DNA from: Alphaproteobacteria bacterium
GTDB taxonomy: Bacteria; Pseudomonadota; Alphaproteobacteria; Caulobacterales; Hyphomonadaceae
Reading direction: 5' to 3'
Length of the DNA stretch: 64,000 nucleotides
Assembly: GCA_018830285.1 (NCBI GenBank)
Contig: JAHJSB010000015.1
Span: 62,001 to 126,000 of the forward strand
The position numbers and the translations under genes were made by a program. Below, piece after piece: positions 35,183 through 45,180 of this stretch. Positions within the stretch are counted from its first letter, which is position 1; each line of letters begins with the position of its first letter. The notes below the pieces were generated by a model, which ran no database searches, was not told the origin of the DNA, and worked only from the letters and a program-made list of their open reading frames with translations.

Positions 35183-38100
35183 TTACTCGAAACTCTCTTC
35201 CGGGATGGGCGGAAGCTCCGACGGAATGGGTTCATCTGGCGTACGAGGTTTGGCCTCTGGGATCCTGGTATCTGACGGGTTTTCGAAGATCCGGCGGATC
35301 ACGCCTGGCGCCAGCGCCGACAGCGGATTGACCGATACGTTGGCCTTTTCCAACGTCCCGCTAATTGCATAAGTCAGTGAAAAGACACCTTCGCCGTCGC
35401 GACCGACAACAAGGTCGCCAATTATCGGAATCCCGCCCAGCGCGGAATTCATGCCGAAGCTAGGCACAAGCACGCCATTAAACTCGATCGCGCCGCTTTT
35501 TCCCTCCATGTACCCGCTCGTTGTCAGTCCCAGCGCCGGACCTTGTGCTTTCGCGCCGGTGACAACGTATCGTCCGTTCGCGAGCTTGAGCGGGATGTCG
35601 ATTCGGGAAAACAATACGCCTTCGCCCCCCAGTGTGTCGGCAAGCCCCCGAAGCGACGCCAACGACAGGATTTGCGTCAGGAAGGGTGCGTTTCGCATTC
35701 TCACATCCGTCAGAGCGATATCGAAGGTTGCTGGCGAATCATCTTTCGTGAATTTGCCTGTCAGCTCCAGATTGCCGCCTTCAAGAAAGTCCGCACCGAT
35801 CAGCGCTTGGGCTATGAATCCCGCATTGCCACTTGCCACATCGACGGTAGCGCCACCGGGCTGAGTCGCGTCATACTTCGCCGAAAGCGGCGATCCGTCA
35901 TCTGCGCGGCCAGTTGCGGTAAAGAGCGATAGTCCGCCGACTCCCGTCTGGGCGTTGAGTTTGGCATCGCGCATGTCCAACCCTGGCCTGAGCGTCAATG
36001 TATCAAGATTGGCGCTGATGCTCATGGCAGTCTTGTTGACATTCTCCGCGTCCCCTACGGCGCCAAGCCCTGACATAAGACCGGACAGATCGAGATAGGT
36101 CCCGTCGAGCTGGAGCATCAGGCCACCGTCAGCCGATCGCGACATGTCACCTCCAAAATCGGCTTTGTTCTTCAGGTAAGCACGCCTCAGTACAGCCGAA
36201 ACCAGCTTCGAATCTTCGCCAAGTATATAGTCGCCATCAAGTCGGGCATTTTCTGAACTGAATAGAACTGTCGATTTCGCCAGGTCTCCCGTTTGCAGAT
36301 ACTGAACCGATGCTTTCGCAGGAACGCCCTTGGCTTTCACCCAGCCAATCTCTGAAATGTCGACTCGAGATTCACGCAGATCAAGCGCCGTGTCGACCGA
36401 AATGAGGCGCTCTCCTTGCAGACGCGCCTGAAGCTCCAAGGGAACCTCCCCAGATAGATAGGCCCGCCCCAAAATGCCGAACCGATTGAGCACATCTGGC
36501 GTTACGACTGCGGTTGCGGAAAGGTTTGATGGCTGGTCGCCATCATTAAATGCGTCTCGCCAGGTGAACTGCACCGGTGACGAACCAAGGTCGCCAAACC
36601 CACTGACCGTGACGCCTGCCTGATCGGCATCAATTTTGAAATTTCCGTTCGCCAGATCGAATCCGAGCGCGGCATTTTTCAGCCCGCCTTTCACCACCGA
36701 TCCGAGAGCCGAGAATCGAACATCTTTGTACGGCACATTGTCTCGCGCTGGTCGGAACATTTCAAATGTCAGTTCGGCATCGCCGGTAAGTCGCTCAGGC
36801 GCGAATTCGATCTTCAGGCTGGACTCAGCGAGAGTCTTCATAATGCTGGTTGCTGGCCCGTGCCCCTTCGCGAACACCCTGAATGGCACGCCGGGCGGAT
36901 TAAATGCGGGAAAATCCACGACACCGTCGTCTATAGACCAGCCGCCAAACTCGCCGCTCTCCAAAATCACCCTGAACCCATTTCCAGAGAGGTGGCCTTT
37001 TCCGCTTGCGTTTTGAACTGCAGGCAACGTGTCCATGAATTGAACAACCGCATCGCGGACCCTGAAATCCAGCTGAAGGTGTTCATCCTTCAAATACCCC
37101 TCGGAGAAGCTGTCACGCTGCAGGTCCATGTGCCCCGTCACGGAAGATGCAATGCCTTCTGGGATCCGCTTGACCGCGAAACGCCGGGCACCAGCTCCCA
37201 ACCCCACCGGCCAGAACGCCATAACGGTCTCTTTGCTCACGTCACCATCGGCAGCGACATCAAAGCTGCCAATCAGTGGCGGTTCGCCCGGCTGGCGATC
37301 GGGCGTAAGTTCAAATGAGCCCGACGCCTTTAGGCGATCAGCACCAGTCTGCAATTGTAGCTCGGCATCTCGAAACGCGTAGCGTGAAAGATCCACCTCA
37401 CCTGTAAAATTCAACTGACTAATCTGAATCACCTGCTCGAACGAGGGTGTAAAATCGAGTTCAAGCCCCTCGCTGACCAAGCTGAATTTATGCCCCTCCT
37501 GCCCCCGCATGGCGTCTTGCAGATCTATGACCACCTGCCCCTTGAACGGTCCTGCGTTCGTGCTGTTCACGTTAATCGACAGCGCATCGGTCGCGGCGAC
37601 GTACGCAGCCCGCAGACCAAGATCCTCAACCTGCATTCCGTTGCTGCCGACAGGGAGCCGGCCCTGGCCCGAATCAACCTCGACAAGGATCTGTTCGACA
37701 CCAGACGCCTTAGATACGTCGAATGCCACCACGACATTTGCAGGCAATCCTTCAAATCGCTCGCGTTTCATCCCTAGTCTTACCGCGAGGTCGGCAAGCG
37801 GCCACTGCGCCACGGCGAACTCCGCCTTCAGGCGCTGGCCCGAGCTGGACGTCGCAAGAGTCGCCGCCAGTCCCGCTGGGAGTCCCTCGCCACTCCCACT
37901 GCCGGCAACAGACATGACGATCCCCTCGGCTTCGCGAGCCAGCCGTCCTTTCGCCGATTTGAGTATGAGCAAGTTCGAACCGTCGGAGCCCCGGACTCGA
38001 ACTTCAAAGCGATCGAATGACACGCGTTCCAGATCCACTATCGATTCGGCGTGCTCCAGCGCAACAAGCAACTGCGGCAAGACTTCGTTCGCACGCTCAA

Positions 38101-38575
38101 GCCATTCGGCCGGCGTCGTTGGCAATTTGCCTGCGGGTATTTCCGGCAGCGGATCGCCCGCCACCTTCCACTTCGTCTCGGTCAAGCTATCGACGTTGAT
38201 CCAGCCTTCGTCCAGATCCATTGCAAGCACTTCGACCTTCCCCAAAGCGAGCGATGAGCCTGCCAGTATCAGGTCGGCACGTCGGGCTTCCGCGCTGAGA
38301 ACGCCGGCGTCGTCGAAAAGCTGGACATTGCTCGCACTGACCCGAACGCGACGGTCAGCCTGTGACCACTCCAGAAAGAGTTCGCCGATCTGCACAACTC
38401 GACCGTCCCTGGCGTTGGTCAGCGCAAGTTCCACGTCATCCTTGAATACATCGAGCGCCAAGGGGCCGCTCGCCAACCGAAACGCCAACAAGCCTGCCGC
38501 GACCATCACGAGCAGAATCAGGCCTCCAAGTATTTCAAGAATAACCGTCGAGGCGGTCTGGCGAACCAACGGCAC
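35183..38575 (-). CDS. AsmA/YhdP-like large envelope protein
   Basis: 1130 residues with a single N-terminal membrane segment (ILEILGGLILLVMVAAGLLA) and a long periplasmic part rich in beta strands with an AsmA-like C-terminal domain (AKGPALGLTTSGYMEGKSG and GIPIIGDLVVGRDGEGVFSL). Such proteins bridge the periplasm and take part in phospholipid transport and outer membrane stability. The start is GTG 38575 after AAGGAG. Confidence 0.88.
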   Translation of the reverse strand: MPLVRQTASTVILEILGGLILLVMVAAGLLAFRLASGPLALDVFKDDVELALTNARDGRVVQIGELFLEWSQADRRVRVSASNVQLFDDAGVLSAEARRADLILAGSSLALGKVEVLAMDLDEGWINVDSLTETKWKVAGDPLPEIPAGKLPTTPAEWLERANEVLPQLLVALEHAESIVDLERVSFDRFEVRVRGSDGSNLLILKSAKGRLAREAEGIVMSVAGSGSGEGLPAGLAATLATSSSGQRLKAEFAVAQWPLADLAVRLGMKRERFEGLPANVVVAFDVSKASGVEQILVEVDSGQGRLPVGSNGMQVEDLGLRAAYVAATDALSINVNSTNAGPFKGQVVIDLQDAMRGQEGHKFSLVSEGLELDFTPSFEQVIQISQLNFTGEVDLSRYAFRDAELQLQTGADRLKASGSFELTPDRQPGEPPLIGSFDVAADGDVSKETVMAFWPVGLGAGARRFAVKRIPEGIASSVTGHMDLQRDSFSEGYLKDEHLQLDFRVRDAVVQFMDTLPAVQNASGKGHLSGNGFRVILESGEFGGWSIDDGVVDFPAFNPPGVPFRVFAKGHGPATSIMKTLAESSLKIEFAPERLTGDAELTFEMFRPARDNVPYKDVRFSALGSVVKGGLKNAALGFDLANGNFKIDADQAGVTVSGFGDLGSSPVQFTWRDAFNDGDQPSNLSATAVVTPDVLNRFGILGRAYLSGEVPLELQARLQGERLISVDTALDLRESRVDISEIGWVKAKGVPAKASVQYLQTGDLAKSTVLFSSENARLDGDYILGEDSKLVSAVLRRAYLKNKADFGGDMSRSADGGLMLQLDGTYLDLSGLMSGLGAVGDAENVNKTAMSISANLDTLTLRPGLDMRDAKLNAQTGVGGLSLFTATGRADDGSPLSAKYDATQPGGATVDVASGNAGFIAQALIGADFLEGGNLELTGKFTKDDSPATFDIALTDVRMRNAPFLTQILSLASLRGLADTLGGEGVLFSRIDIPLKLANGRYVVTGAKAQGPALGLTTSGYMEGKSGAIEFNGVLVPSFGMNSALGGIPIIGDLVVGRDGEGVFSLTYAISGTLEKANVSVNPLSALAPGVIRRIFENPSDTRIPEAKPRTPDEPIPSELPPIPEESFE

Positions 38576-38667
38576 GCTCCTTAAGCTTCATGCGACACGT
38601 ATCGAACAGCTTTGCTGCAGGACTCGGATATAAGCACAGTCCTTTTCAGGCACCATAGGAGGATTAC

Positions 38668-39132
38668 ATGACCCGATCACCCGAACCAGGCGCGAAAGCC
38701 CCCGGATTTTCTATCGAAACGACATTCGGGACCAAGCAACTTGCTTCATTTAGAGGCAAACACCTGATCCTATATTTCTACCCGAAGGACGACACGCCCG
38801 GATGCACCAATGAAGCCAAAGACTTTTCTGATCTTGCCGAAGACTTCGAGGCCGCCAATGCTGCAATCTTGGGGATTTCAAGGGACAGCCTGACTCGCCA
38901 CAAAAAATTTGCCGAGAAGCACGGATTGCAGATCGAGCTTGGATCCGACGAAAATGGAAGTGTCTGCGACGCCTATGGTGTCTGGGTCGAAAAGAATATG
39001 TACGGGCGCACTTACATGGGCATCGCAAGGTCAACCTTTCTGATCGACCCGAACGGCGTCCTGACGCGAATCTGGCCGAAAGTCCGGGTGAAGGGACACG
39101 CTCAGGAAGTGCTCGGTTCCTTAAAAGTCTGA
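38668..39132 (+). CDS. bcp: Peroxiredoxin Bcp (thioredoxin-dependent thiol peroxidase)
   Basis: 154 residues. The peroxidatic Cys is in the DDTPGCTNEAKDF motif (Cys49). It reduces organic hydroperoxides using thioredoxin. A strong AGGAGG lies 6 bases before the ATG. Confidence 0.94.
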   Translation: MTRSPEPGAKAPGFSIETTFGTKQLASFRGKHLILYFYPKDDTPGCTNEAKDFSDLAEDFEAANAAILGISRDSLTRHKKFAEKHGLQIELGSDENGSVCDAYGVWVEKNMYGRTYMGIARSTFLIDPNGVLTRIWPKVRVKGHAQEVLGSLKV

Positions 39133-39340
39133 CAGGCGACCGTTTATTACCCCCACGTCATCCAAAATTCCAAACTTTAACAGGGTATTTACCCAATTAG
39201 GCGAAAAATCGCATGAATTGTGTTCCGTAGGGCTTTCACCCCAGTTCGAAATGGGTATTTATGTCCTCCACGGGTTTGGGAAACGTGCTGCAGTGCTTAT
39301 TGCAGTATGGGGTGTGATTTCCAGTCGACGGGTGGCGTGA

Positions 39341-40558
39341 ATGACGAAGTGGAGTGCAAACGTTAAAGCGGCGTTTGATCGAGCGTTCCCAGAACGCCAG
39401 ATCTATCATCGCAGCGGCGGCACCGTCCGGTACATTTCGGTATCCCCCTGGCAACAGGCCATCATCGCTGCAGGCGCCGCCGCCTTGGCAGGCTGGACCC
39501 TTTTTGTGACGGGCAGCTACGTGCTTGGTGGTCCCACGAGTACGATTGCCGGCAATCCTGACGACCGCGAACTTGCGAAATATGAGCGTTGGGTCCAGGA
39601 ACTTCGTGCGAAAGATGCTCTGTCGCGCTCGCTGCTTGAAGAGCGTACCGACGCGTTTCAGAAAGAAACGGCCGAGTGGGAAGACCGCCAGAAGGCGCTT
39701 GAGGAGCTTTTTGACAAACTGAAGGGCGACGAGAACCTTGAAGTTTCGGCTCTCAAAGGCGACGGCGCCGGGCTCCTCGTAAAGGCAACTATCGAAGAAG
39801 CGGACAATCGCCAGTCGCGAAACTATGAGCCAATTACCGCATCATTCGACTTGAGCGGCACCCGCGTCAGCCTGAAAAACCTGAAGTACGATCAGGAACG
39901 AATTCTGGACGAAGCTGAGGACATGGCCATTGACCGCGCTGAACGCGCGCGTGGTGTCCTTCAATTGACATCCGTAGGCAGCGACCGGATCATGTCCGGC
40001 GCAGAGATGGGCGGCCCACTCGTATCGATCGCGACATTGACTTCGAGCACATCAGATCTGTCGGCCGAAGATGCCTCTTTCTACAATCGACTTACCCAGA
40101 CGCGCGCACGGGTTGAGGAGATGCGGTATTACGAGCAAATCGTCGCCAACCTCCCCCTCGGCAGACCAGTTGGCGTACCCTTCAGGCAAACCAGCGATTA
40201 TGGCATGCGTATCGATCCGTTCAGAAAGCGCCCAGGATGGCACAATGGTCTTGATTTGGCCGCCTATCACGCTGCGCCCATTGTCGCCGCGGGACCTGGA
40301 AAAGTATCGTTCGCAGGCGCAAGCTCGGGATATGGCCGTCTCGTGGAAATCGACCACGGACACGGATTCAAGTCGCGCTATGGTCACTTGAGCGGGATTA
40401 CAGTATCAAAGGGCGACACCGTCGAAATTGGTGACTTGGTCGGCAAGATGGGGACAACCGGCAGAAGCACGGGTGACCACCTTCATTATGAAGTCTGGTT
40501 CAACGGCAAACCTTATGATCCAGCAAAATTTTTGAAAGCAGGCCGTCATGTTCACTAA
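39341..40558 (+). CDS. M23-family (LytM) metallopeptidase with membrane anchor and coiled coil
   Basis: 405 residues. A membrane segment (about 46-70) is followed by a coiled coil (~80-140) and a C-terminal M23 domain. The zinc ligands are seen in HNGLDLA and HLHYEVW. These enzymes cut peptidoglycan cross-links. The stop overlaps the bactofilin start by 11 bases, a pair linked to cell-shape control in other bacteria. Confidence 0.92.
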   Translation: MTKWSANVKAAFDRAFPERQIYHRSGGTVRYISVSPWQQAIIAAGAAALAGWTLFVTGSYVLGGPTSTIAGNPDDRELAKYERWVQELRAKDALSRSLLEERTDAFQKETAEWEDRQKALEELFDKLKGDENLEVSALKGDGAGLLVKATIEEADNRQSRNYEPITASFDLSGTRVSLKNLKYDQERILDEAEDMAIDRAERARGVLQLTSVGSDRIMSGAEMGGPLVSIATLTSSTSDLSAEDASFYNRLTQTRARVEEMRYYEQIVANLPLGRPVGVPFRQTSDYGMRIDPFRKRPGWHNGLDLAAYHAAPIVAAGPGKVSFAGASSGYGRLVEIDHGHGFKSRYGHLSGITVSKGDTVEIGDLVGKMGTTGRSTGDHLHYEVWFNGKPYDPAKFLKAGRHVH

Positions 40559-41072
40559 AAACAAAAATCAAGAGACCAATTTACCTGAACCGACCAAAGG
40601 CGCACCTGCGCAGGATGCCATCCGTGGAGCTGCCATGAAGCCTGCAGCGCGGGCCGCATCGATCATTTGCGCCGACATGAAAATCAATGGATCGGTAATC
40701 TCCGAGGGTGCTTTGCAAATTGATGGTGTCGTTGACGGTGACGTCACCGCGACTGACATCACCATCGGCGCATCAGGATTCATCACTGGCGAAGTGAAAG
40801 CGGAAGTCGTCAAGGTGAAGGGCAAGATTCGTGGCTCGATCCGAGCCCGCAAGGTCGAGTTGGAATCAGGCGCCCACGTTAAAGGCGACATCGTGCACGC
40901 ATCCTTGCAAATCCAGTCAAATGCGGTTTTCGAGGGCCAGGTGAAGCACGCTGACGACCCTTTGAAGGACACTGGTCCTAAGGGCGCCGCGCCATCAGCC
41001 GCGAATGAGTCAGCGTCGCCAGTCGGGCATTCTGGTCCGGCATCGTTCGGGATATCGACGTCGGCTTCCTGA
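40548..41072 (+). CDS. Bactofilin
   Basis: 174 residues with a central polymer-forming beta-helix (ISEGALQIDGVVDGDVTATD and following hexapeptide-like repeats) flanked by disordered ends. Bactofilins form filaments that place peptidoglycan enzymes. It is translationally coupled to the M23 peptidase. Confidence 0.93.
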   Translation: MFTKNKNQETNLPEPTKGAPAQDAIRGAAMKPAARAASIICADMKINGSVISEGALQIDGVVDGDVTATDITIGASGFITGEVKAEVVKVKGKIRGSIRARKVELESGAHVKGDIVHASLQIQSNAVFEGQVKHADDPLKDTGPKGAAPSAANESASPVGHSGPASFGISTSAS

Positions 41073-41108
41073 GCCGCGCACGCGTCATTTTCAAGCTTGC
41101 TAAATGAG

Positions 41109-41140
41109 AACCGCCGACGTTCGTCCCGTCGGCGGTTTTT
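41109..41140 (+). terminator. Rho-independent terminator after the bactofilin gene
   Basis: Stem AACCGCCGAC (41109-41118) with GTCGGCGGTT (41128-41137), 9-base loop, ending in TTTTT. Confidence 0.9.
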
Positions 41141-41185
41141 CGTTGGGAATTTCGGTTCACTTCACTGCACGTAAAATAAAAAAAA

Positions 41186-41216
41186 GGCCCCGAGCAAATC
41201 CTGCTCGGAGCCTTTT
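41186..41216 (-). terminator. Rho-independent terminator of the TPR protein gene
   Basis: Stem around GGCTCCGAGCA/TGCTCGGGGCC (one mismatch) followed on the minus strand by a run of nine T. On the plus strand it ends in TTTT, so it may work both ways. Confidence 0.9.
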
Positions 41217-41260
41217 CAGAATTGGCATGCAAAAGACAGAGACTGCGCGCGAAGCGCGGA

Positions 41261-42661
41261 TCAGGTCCCCTGCCCCTTACACTCTGGCGTCGCATTGTAT
41301 TTCGCTTCTGCCGCATTCAGGCGATCTTTGATGGTTTTGCAATTCTCTGGCAGGTTTTCTTCGCCGAGAACCGCGAGACGCTTACAAATCTTGGCTTCAT
41401 TCTCGATGTTGAGCCAGGCCGACTGAACTTCAAAACAGACAAGTGCCCGCTTGGTATTTTCTTCCGAGTTCATGAAGTCGAGCCAGCTGCGGCCGGCACT
41501 GTTGCCAGCAGTCTTGAACGACTCACGGGCGCCGGTCCGATCATTTCGCTCATAGCGCGACTGACCAATCAACACGTATGCGTTACCGCGATCCTTGACG
41601 CCACCGATGCTGATCGCTTTGGTGAGTGCGTCTTCTGCTTCCTTCCATTTCTGAAGGTCGGCATAGGAACGTCCCAGGCGCTCATACATCGCGCCACCGC
41701 CGCCGGCATCTGCTGCCTGCTTGATGACCGGAATGGCCTTTTCATGCTCGCGAGCGACCTGGTACAGGTTCGCAAGCAGTTCCAGCCGCTCGAGGTTTCT
41801 CGTAATCCTCCCAGCGTTCATTTCCTTCTCAAGAACGCGAGCGGCATGGTACGGCGCATTGAAACGATTGTAGAAGTTCACAATCCGCATCAGCTCGTCT
41901 TGGGTCGTCAAAAGACCTCCGAGATACATCGCCTTCTGAACTTCGAATGCTTTACGTTCTTCATTATCGGCAAAATAGTTGCCGGCGATGGCATCCCAGT
42001 ACTTCCGCTCGGCGGGATTGCGTTCCACCAGAACTTCCAGCACCTCAGCCATTTTCGCCTTCTCGCCGGTCTGGTTGTAGAGGAACAACAATAGGTCGTA
42101 GACTTCCTGCTTGAAGTTCGATCCGTCCTCACGACGAACGTCTTCTGCCCAACGGACCGCTTCCTTGAATTTGTCAGCACGCTGGTTGAGAACGGCAAGT
42201 TGCCATTTTTGCGTGCGATCCGGCTTGCCACCAGTTTGTTGCCACTTGTTCATATACTCAAGCGCCTTGGCGAGATCTTCTTCCTGAAGATAGATCTGCG
42301 CAATATTGTAGTATGTCTGAGCGGCGTCCGCTTCGGGAATGTAACCCTTGTTGAGCGCGGTAAGCAGATCCTGCACGGCGCCCTTGCGGTCACCGTTCTC
42401 AATTTTGATATAGGCTGACAGCTTGATAACTGCGCCTTCTTCATAACAGTTGAGAGTCTGCGTGCGCAGCGAGTTGAGCTTGGCGATCGCGGTCGCGAAG
42501 TCCTTTTTCACCATCGCGGCCTGTTCGGCCTCAAGATAGGTCTGACCCGTTTTCGACGTGAACTCTGTATCCGTGCAAGCCTGAGCCAATGCGGCACCTG
42601 CGCCCATCGTCGCCATCAGGCCAACGATCACGGCGCCCTTGAGAGTTGCTCTAATTCCCAT
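41261..42661 (-). CDS. Periplasmic TPR-repeat protein of the TonB2-type cluster
   Basis: 466 residues from ATG 42661, which has a strong GGAGAGGAGAGGAAAC upstream. A signal peptide ends near AALAQA and is followed by many TPR-like helix pairs (for example AQTYYNIAQIYLQEEDLAKA). TPR proteins of this kind follow tonB in TonB2/TtpC-type clusters. A strong terminator separates it from tonB, so it has its own promoter. Confidence 0.85.
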   Translation of the reverse strand: MGIRATLKGAVIVGLMATMGAGAALAQACTDTEFTSKTGQTYLEAEQAAMVKKDFATAIAKLNSLRTQTLNCYEEGAVIKLSAYIKIENGDRKGAVQDLLTALNKGYIPEADAAQTYYNIAQIYLQEEDLAKALEYMNKWQQTGGKPDRTQKWQLAVLNQRADKFKEAVRWAEDVRREDGSNFKQEVYDLLLFLYNQTGEKAKMAEVLEVLVERNPAERKYWDAIAGNYFADNEERKAFEVQKAMYLGGLLTTQDELMRIVNFYNRFNAPYHAARVLEKEMNAGRITRNLERLELLANLYQVAREHEKAIPVIKQAADAGGGGAMYERLGRSYADLQKWKEAEDALTKAISIGGVKDRGNAYVLIGQSRYERNDRTGARESFKTAGNSAGRSWLDFMNSEENTKRALVCFEVQSAWLNIENEAKICKRLAVLGEENLPENCKTIKDRLNAAEAKYNATPECKGQGT

Positions 42662-43084
42662 GTTTCCTCTCCTCTCCGCGCAGCCCGCGGGATTTGGCCC
42701 AATCAATCGGAATTGTCGGGCGGGATCAAGAACTTCTACGCGCTACTTCAAGCTTTTCCGCAGCGCATTTCTGCTCATCTTTAGGTGTAACGCTTGCCAC
42801 TTATGTATGGGTCGCTACGCCCGGTTTCGTCAATGCCAATCGGCACGTAAATCACTTTAGTTTGCGCCGCATAAGACCAATGGTCGACATGCGCGCTCAT
42901 TTCCATCCCGCGTAAATCCGCGAACGCTTGTGGCGCCCGAGCCGTCACCTGACATCATCCACATTTGCCCAAATCACATGTCATTCTAAAAATACAATTT
43001 GTTACTTTGTATCATTTTGTCGCCAGCAACTCAAGTCGGACACTTTCTCTCCGCATCTTCAGCTCTCGCCCTATACGGGCTTTC
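42662..43084. other. Intergenic region with the TPR gene promoter, no gene seen
   Basis: About 420 bases between the tonB terminator and the TPR gene. Short frames here have no family character. The promoter and leader of the TPR gene must lie here; no specific boxes are recognised. Confidence 0.5.
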
Positions 43085-43115
43085 AAAAAAAGAGCGCCCC
43101 ATAGCTGGGGCGCTC
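43085..43115 (-). terminator. Strong terminator of the exb/tonB operon
   Basis: Perfect 10-bp stem GAGCGCCCCA/TGGGGCGCTC (43092-43101 with 43106-43115), 4-base loop, followed on the minus strand by seven T. Confidence 0.93.
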
Positions 43116-43147
43116 CATATATTTGGTCGAACGTCACCAACCCCGGC

Positions 43148-43771
43148 CTACTGGAGCTTGAATTCAAGCGGATACACCACGTTCTTGCGCTCTGCCGCCT
43201 TGCCGCGAATGATCTTCGGAGCAAATTCCACACGCGAAACGGCGCGCTCTGCTTCCCGCGTGAACATATCGTTCGAACAGGCAGCCTGGACGTTGTACGG
43301 GCGTCCACGTGTGTCGACATCGAAACGAACATCGCATGTTCCCTCAATTCCGCGCTCTGCAGCACGTTGAGGAAATGACGGCGTGGGTGGGCGGATCGGT
43401 TGGGCATCCCGATCGGAAATCGCCACCGGATCGATTGCAAGCGACTGCATCCTACCCAAGTTCAGTTCCGTCGGTGCGGCGCCTGCGATCCGTGGGGTCG
43501 GCAGGTTGATCTGCGACTTGGTAGCAGACACCTTGGGCGGTGGCGGCGGCTTTGCAGCTGAGTCCAGACGTTTCGGCTTGGACCGCTGGCGTGTCCGAAC
43601 TTCGCTGTCCTGCTGCTGGGGCGTAATCGACGCCAGCACCCGCTGCTCAGTCTTATCGACTCTGATCTCCGTGACGTTGATCAGCGAACTCATGAGAATG
43701 AACAAGGCATAGACGATCGGGACCGCAATCACGAGCGACACTACCAGTCTGAGAAAAGGACTGTTGAACAT
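43148..43771 (-). CDS. tonB: TonB-family energy transducer
   Basis: 207 residues. An N-terminal membrane anchor (VVSLVIAVPIVYALFILM), a Pro/Lys linker (AAKPPPPPKVS) and a C-terminal TonB domain (AERGIEGTCDVRFDVDTRGR...) are all visible. It transmits the proton-motive force to TonB-dependent receptors such as the lasso receptor of the island, which is inference. Confidence 0.9.
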   Translation of the reverse strand: MFNSPFLRLVVSLVIAVPIVYALFILMSSLINVTEIRVDKTEQRVLASITPQQQDSEVRTRQRSKPKRLDSAAKPPPPPKVSATKSQINLPTPRIAGAAPTELNLGRMQSLAIDPVAISDRDAQPIRPPTPSFPQRAAERGIEGTCDVRFDVDTRGRPYNVQAACSNDMFTREAERAVSRVEFAPKIIRGKAAERKNVVYPLEFKLQ

Positions 43772-43782
43772 ATCTTGGTCTC

Positions 43783-44202
43783 CTATTCTCTCTTGGCCGA
43801 AATATTGATAACCGTAGAGCCGTCGATCTTGTTGATCGTCTCCATGACGTCGACCAGTACTTCGGCTTCGGAATCCACATCGGCCTGAACAACGACTTCG
43901 CCTTTCGGATTGTCCTCACGCAATTGCTTGAACGTAAAGCCAATCTCGGCGGGCTCGATCTTTTTCTTGTCTATGTAGATATCGCTATTTTCGTCGATCG
44001 CGATCAAAATCGCGAGCGGCTTGACCTGAGCCTTGTTGTCAACTTCCGGACGAACGATCGGGACGCCGGGCTCCTTTATGAATTGTGCCGTCACAATGAA
44101 GAAGATGAGAAGGATGAAAACAACGTCCAGCATGGGCGTCAGGTTAACATCGTCTTCCGCTCCTCCCCCACCGGCGACGGATTGGCGTTTTCTGCGTGCC
44201 AT
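43783..44202 (-). CDS. exbD: ExbD-family biopolymer transport protein (second copy)
   Basis: 139 residues with the ExbD membrane helix [20 protein letters not shown]; the Asp in MLDVVFI is the proton-coupling residue. The periplasmic domain follows. It is 11 bases from tonB and 13 from the other exbD. Confidence 0.93.
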   Translation of the reverse strand: MARRKRQSVAGGGGAEDDVNLTPMLDVVFILLIFFIVTAQFIKEPGVPIVRPEVDNKAQVKPLAILIAIDENSDIYIDKKKIEPAEIGFTFKQLREDNPKGEVVVQADVDSEAEVLVDVMETINKIDGSTVINISAKRE

Positions 44203-44215
44203 GTTTGTCGCTCCT

Positions 44216-44632
44216 CTAATCTACGGCTGTAAGGACAAGGTTCACCCGGTCCATATAGCCTGCATTGTACGCTGCATCGCGGATGAGCACGATGACGCCA
44301 CTCTTCGCCTTGGGGTGCGCCTGGATAACAACCGCACTTTCGGGGTTTTCCGCTCGAACCCGTTCTATGTTCGCCCGCACAGACCCGATATCTGTGGCCC
44401 GACCATTCACCGAGATGAGATTGGTAGCATCAATGAGTATCAGGATGGCTGGCACCTGCTCTTGCTGGTCCTGCTCGGGCGCCGGAGGTGGCGGAGGCTC
44501 TAGACCAAGTGCTTCCTCCTGGGCAAATGTTGCCGTTACGATGAAGAAAATGAGCAAAATGAAAACCACGTCCAACATGGGCGTGAGGTCGACATTGGCC
44601 TCGTCAGGATTTCTTACCTTGCGTCCGCGCAT
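44216..44632 (-). CDS. exbD: ExbD-family biopolymer transport protein (first copy)
   Basis: 138 residues, same membrane motif ([19 protein letters not shown]), with a Pro-rich insert ([14 protein letters not shown]) after the helix. Its ATG overlaps the exbB stop by one base. Confidence 0.93.
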   Translation of the reverse strand: MRGRKVRNPDEANVDLTPMLDVVFILLIFFIVTATFAQEEALGLEPPPPPAPEQDQQEQVPAILILIDATNLISVNGRATDIGSVRANIERVRAENPESAVVIQAHPKAKSGVIVLIRDAAYNAGYMDRVNLVLTAVD

Positions 44633-45141
44633 CAGCCGATCTCCATCTCGTCTTCAACCCACTGAACCGAGCGGTTCACACGACGATCCATGCCGGACGT
44701 GAACAAAATCCCAGAGAGAGAAGCGACCATGCCGGCCATCGTTGGTATTGTTGCGCGCGACACGCCAGCAGACATTGCCTTCGCATCGGCTCCGTTGGTG
44801 ATGGCCATGACGTCAAAAACCGCCACCATCCCCGTAACCGTACCAAGCAGACCAAGCAGCGGCGCGAGCGCCACCATTGCCTTTGTCAGCTGGACATTTT
44901 GTTCGGCTTTCCCGCGAACCTCAGACACCAGTTTGTCTTTCACCCAATGGGCAAACGTTGATTTCCGATCGGAGCGCGAACGCCACTCCGCGATCGCTTC
45001 TGCGGCCACCTGCTTGTGAGCGAACCTGAAATAGAACAGTCGTTCCAGGATCAATGCCCACATGAAGAATGTTGCTGCCATAATGACAATCAACACGGGA
45101 CCGCCACGATCGAGGAAAGCTTGTAGATCTGCAAAACCCAT
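44632..45141 (-). CDS. exbB: ExbB/TolQ-family proton channel subunit
   Basis: 169 residues with three predicted membrane helices; the ExbB core is seen in [21 protein letters not shown] and [20 protein letters not shown]. It forms the motor with ExbD. Confidence 0.93.
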   Translation of the reverse strand: MGFADLQAFLDRGGPVLIVIMAATFFMWALILERLFYFRFAHKQVAAEAIAEWRSRSDRKSTFAHWVKDKLVSEVRGKAEQNVQLTKAMVALAPLLGLLGTVTGMVAVFDVMAITNGADAKAMSAGVSRATIPTMAGMVASLSGILFTSGMDRRVNRSVQWVEDEMEIG

Positions 45142-45180
45142 ATCGGGTTCCTCCTCCTCGAGTGAAACGAGGGTGATGGC